NCBI GenBank assembly: GCA_027576995.1
Contig: JANBQC010000554.1
Coordinates: 1-18,812 of the forward strand
DNA from: Dimargaris cristalligena
Taxonomy: Eukaryota; Kickxellomycota; Dimargaritomycetes; Dimargaritales; Dimargaritaceae
Direction of reading: 5' to 3'
Length of the DNA: 18,812 nt
A program made the position numbers and the translations under genes. Shown piece after piece: positions 17,690 to 18,812 of the stretch. The notes beneath the pieces were generated by a model that was not told the origin of the DNA, did not search any database, and was given only the letters and a program-made list of their open reading frames with translations. Positions within the stretch are counted from its first letter, which is position 1; each line of letters begins with the position of its first letter.

Positions 17690-18812
17690 CGCTAGCAGTA
17701 TGTGGAGGGTCTGTATTCAGGGGCTCATACTGACACTGTGCCTCGACATGGTTATTTGGCACAGTCTATTTAACATTACCGGTATGTATAATACCCTTTT
17801 GTTAGTACTGACCCACTATCCCGAATAGACCATAGTAAATCATCATCACGTTTCATTACACCGATAGAGCTCCAACAAATCCAATCCCAGTAGCGAAATT
17901 GGGTGGCAATAGGAAGGTTACCCAGACTCATTATGGCATTTTTTGTGCCCGCGGCAATATGCCTCGGATATATAAATAGGGTGCTTTGGTACAGCCGTTT
18001 CTTCGAACACTTACCGCTCCCATGTTTGATTAACGACACATTCCTCAGTTGCATATACGTCTAATCATATATGTTTGTGGTTGTTTACCATGGGCCTTAA
18101 GCACCAACCTATTTTCGAAATACTATTCAACAATTATCCATATAGACCTTCTTCAACTAGCGTGGAATCATCGGTTTGGGCAAAGCCTAAATGCGATCCA
18201 GGGCCCTTGTTATTGATAAAATATCGTACATTTCGACAGTTAGCACCTGCCGTTCAAAACATCTATCGAGTCTGCATAAGACAACTTACCTGTAATAACA
18301 CCCGTAGTCTCCAGAAGGAGATTCGGATATGAAGAAGGTTTGAGCTTAGCACTAAGAACCGTATGACTCTCTTTTTTTCCCATAGGGGAACTTTAAAGAC
18401 TGCCCAAAGTCCAGTAAGTCGGGGGATATTCCCACAGAGGGGCGTACTGGATTCGGTATCATTGTAGGGCGAATGTGCATGCGGAAAAGGCGGAGCAATT
18501 GCGAGTTGGACCATACAACAGTGTACAGATTAAAATATCGCCCTATACCTAAGTGGGGAACCATTTACGGAAAAAAATAGGTGAAAAGTAAATAAACCCA
18601 GGAAAACTATATAGGAAAGTCAATGCCAGGAATTATTCACCGGAAAATTGGGGGAGGGGATCCAGGCGGACGAGAAAGGGCAGCAATGGCGCAGAGATGG
18701 CCTATGCCTAAACGGCTCAAAAAATTAAATTCAAGTATGGCCATTCTTCCAATAGTCGCACAATCCGCCGATCCCTGGTCCATTGAACCTGTGTGGCAAG
18801 TTAGTGCCCCTT
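17690..18812. other. Unassigned DNA to the window end
   Basis: I see no supported gene. Minus-strand frames at 17776-18054 and 18352-18564 begin or run without family motifs or convincing splice structure. CpG content is ordinary. A gene starting beyond 18812 could have its promoter here. Confidence 0.45.

Noticed and set aside
17776..18564. Minus-strand frames of 70-92 codons right of the 7TM gene
   Set aside because: No motif, no paired splice sites in phase, and base composition like the surrounding intergenic DNA.
1..18812. CRISPR arrays, bacterial operons, phage or defence islands
   Set aside because: No regularly spaced repeats, Shine-Dalgarno-led gene strings or phage genes; the intron-bearing genes are eukaryotic.

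Overview
The window looks like nuclear DNA of a fungus, probably an early-diverging lineage. The evidence is a gene for the fungal-type NuA4 scaffold Vid21/Eaf1 (HSA domain plus SANT domain, no helicase), short GT-AG introns with CTAAC/CTGAC-like branch points, pyrimidine-rich leaders and AATAAA sites. I see no operons or bacterial features. The low-complexity Gly/Ala/Pro/Gln coding style would suit Zoopagomycota or Mucoromycota, but that placement is inference.

Layout. 1-1800: AT-rich DNA with no convincing gene, almost free of CpG, holding one weak relic reading frame. About 1805-2450: a CpG-normal patch with LTR-like promoter and poly(A) signals, possibly a solo LTR or other element fragment. 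2450-3020: again somewhat CpG-poor, ending in a tRNA-like relic. 3020-3616: A-rich on the plus strand, read as the 3' UTR of the minus-strand gene. 3617-10489 (minus): a six-exon Vid21/Eaf1 gene, whose four 5' coding exons I reconstructed from splice sites and reading phase. 10490-14061: about 3.6 kb intergenic region between two divergently transcribed genes, with a pyrimidine-rich promoter for each, TATA elements, microsatellites and a 12-bp ACGCGT palindrome. 14062-17422 (plus): a multi-exon gene for a secreted-entry, seven-transmembrane protein with a PA-like lumenal or extracellular domain and a long cytosolic tail. 17423-18812: 3' UTR and unassigned DNA.

The two genes are head to head but far apart. 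One is a nuclear chromatin scaffold and the other a membrane protein that looks like a receptor; nothing links their functions. The most unusual observations are the CpG-depleted block with a sharp edge, the PA-like plus 7TM architecture, and two possible 20- and 25-nt introns inside the PA-like region.
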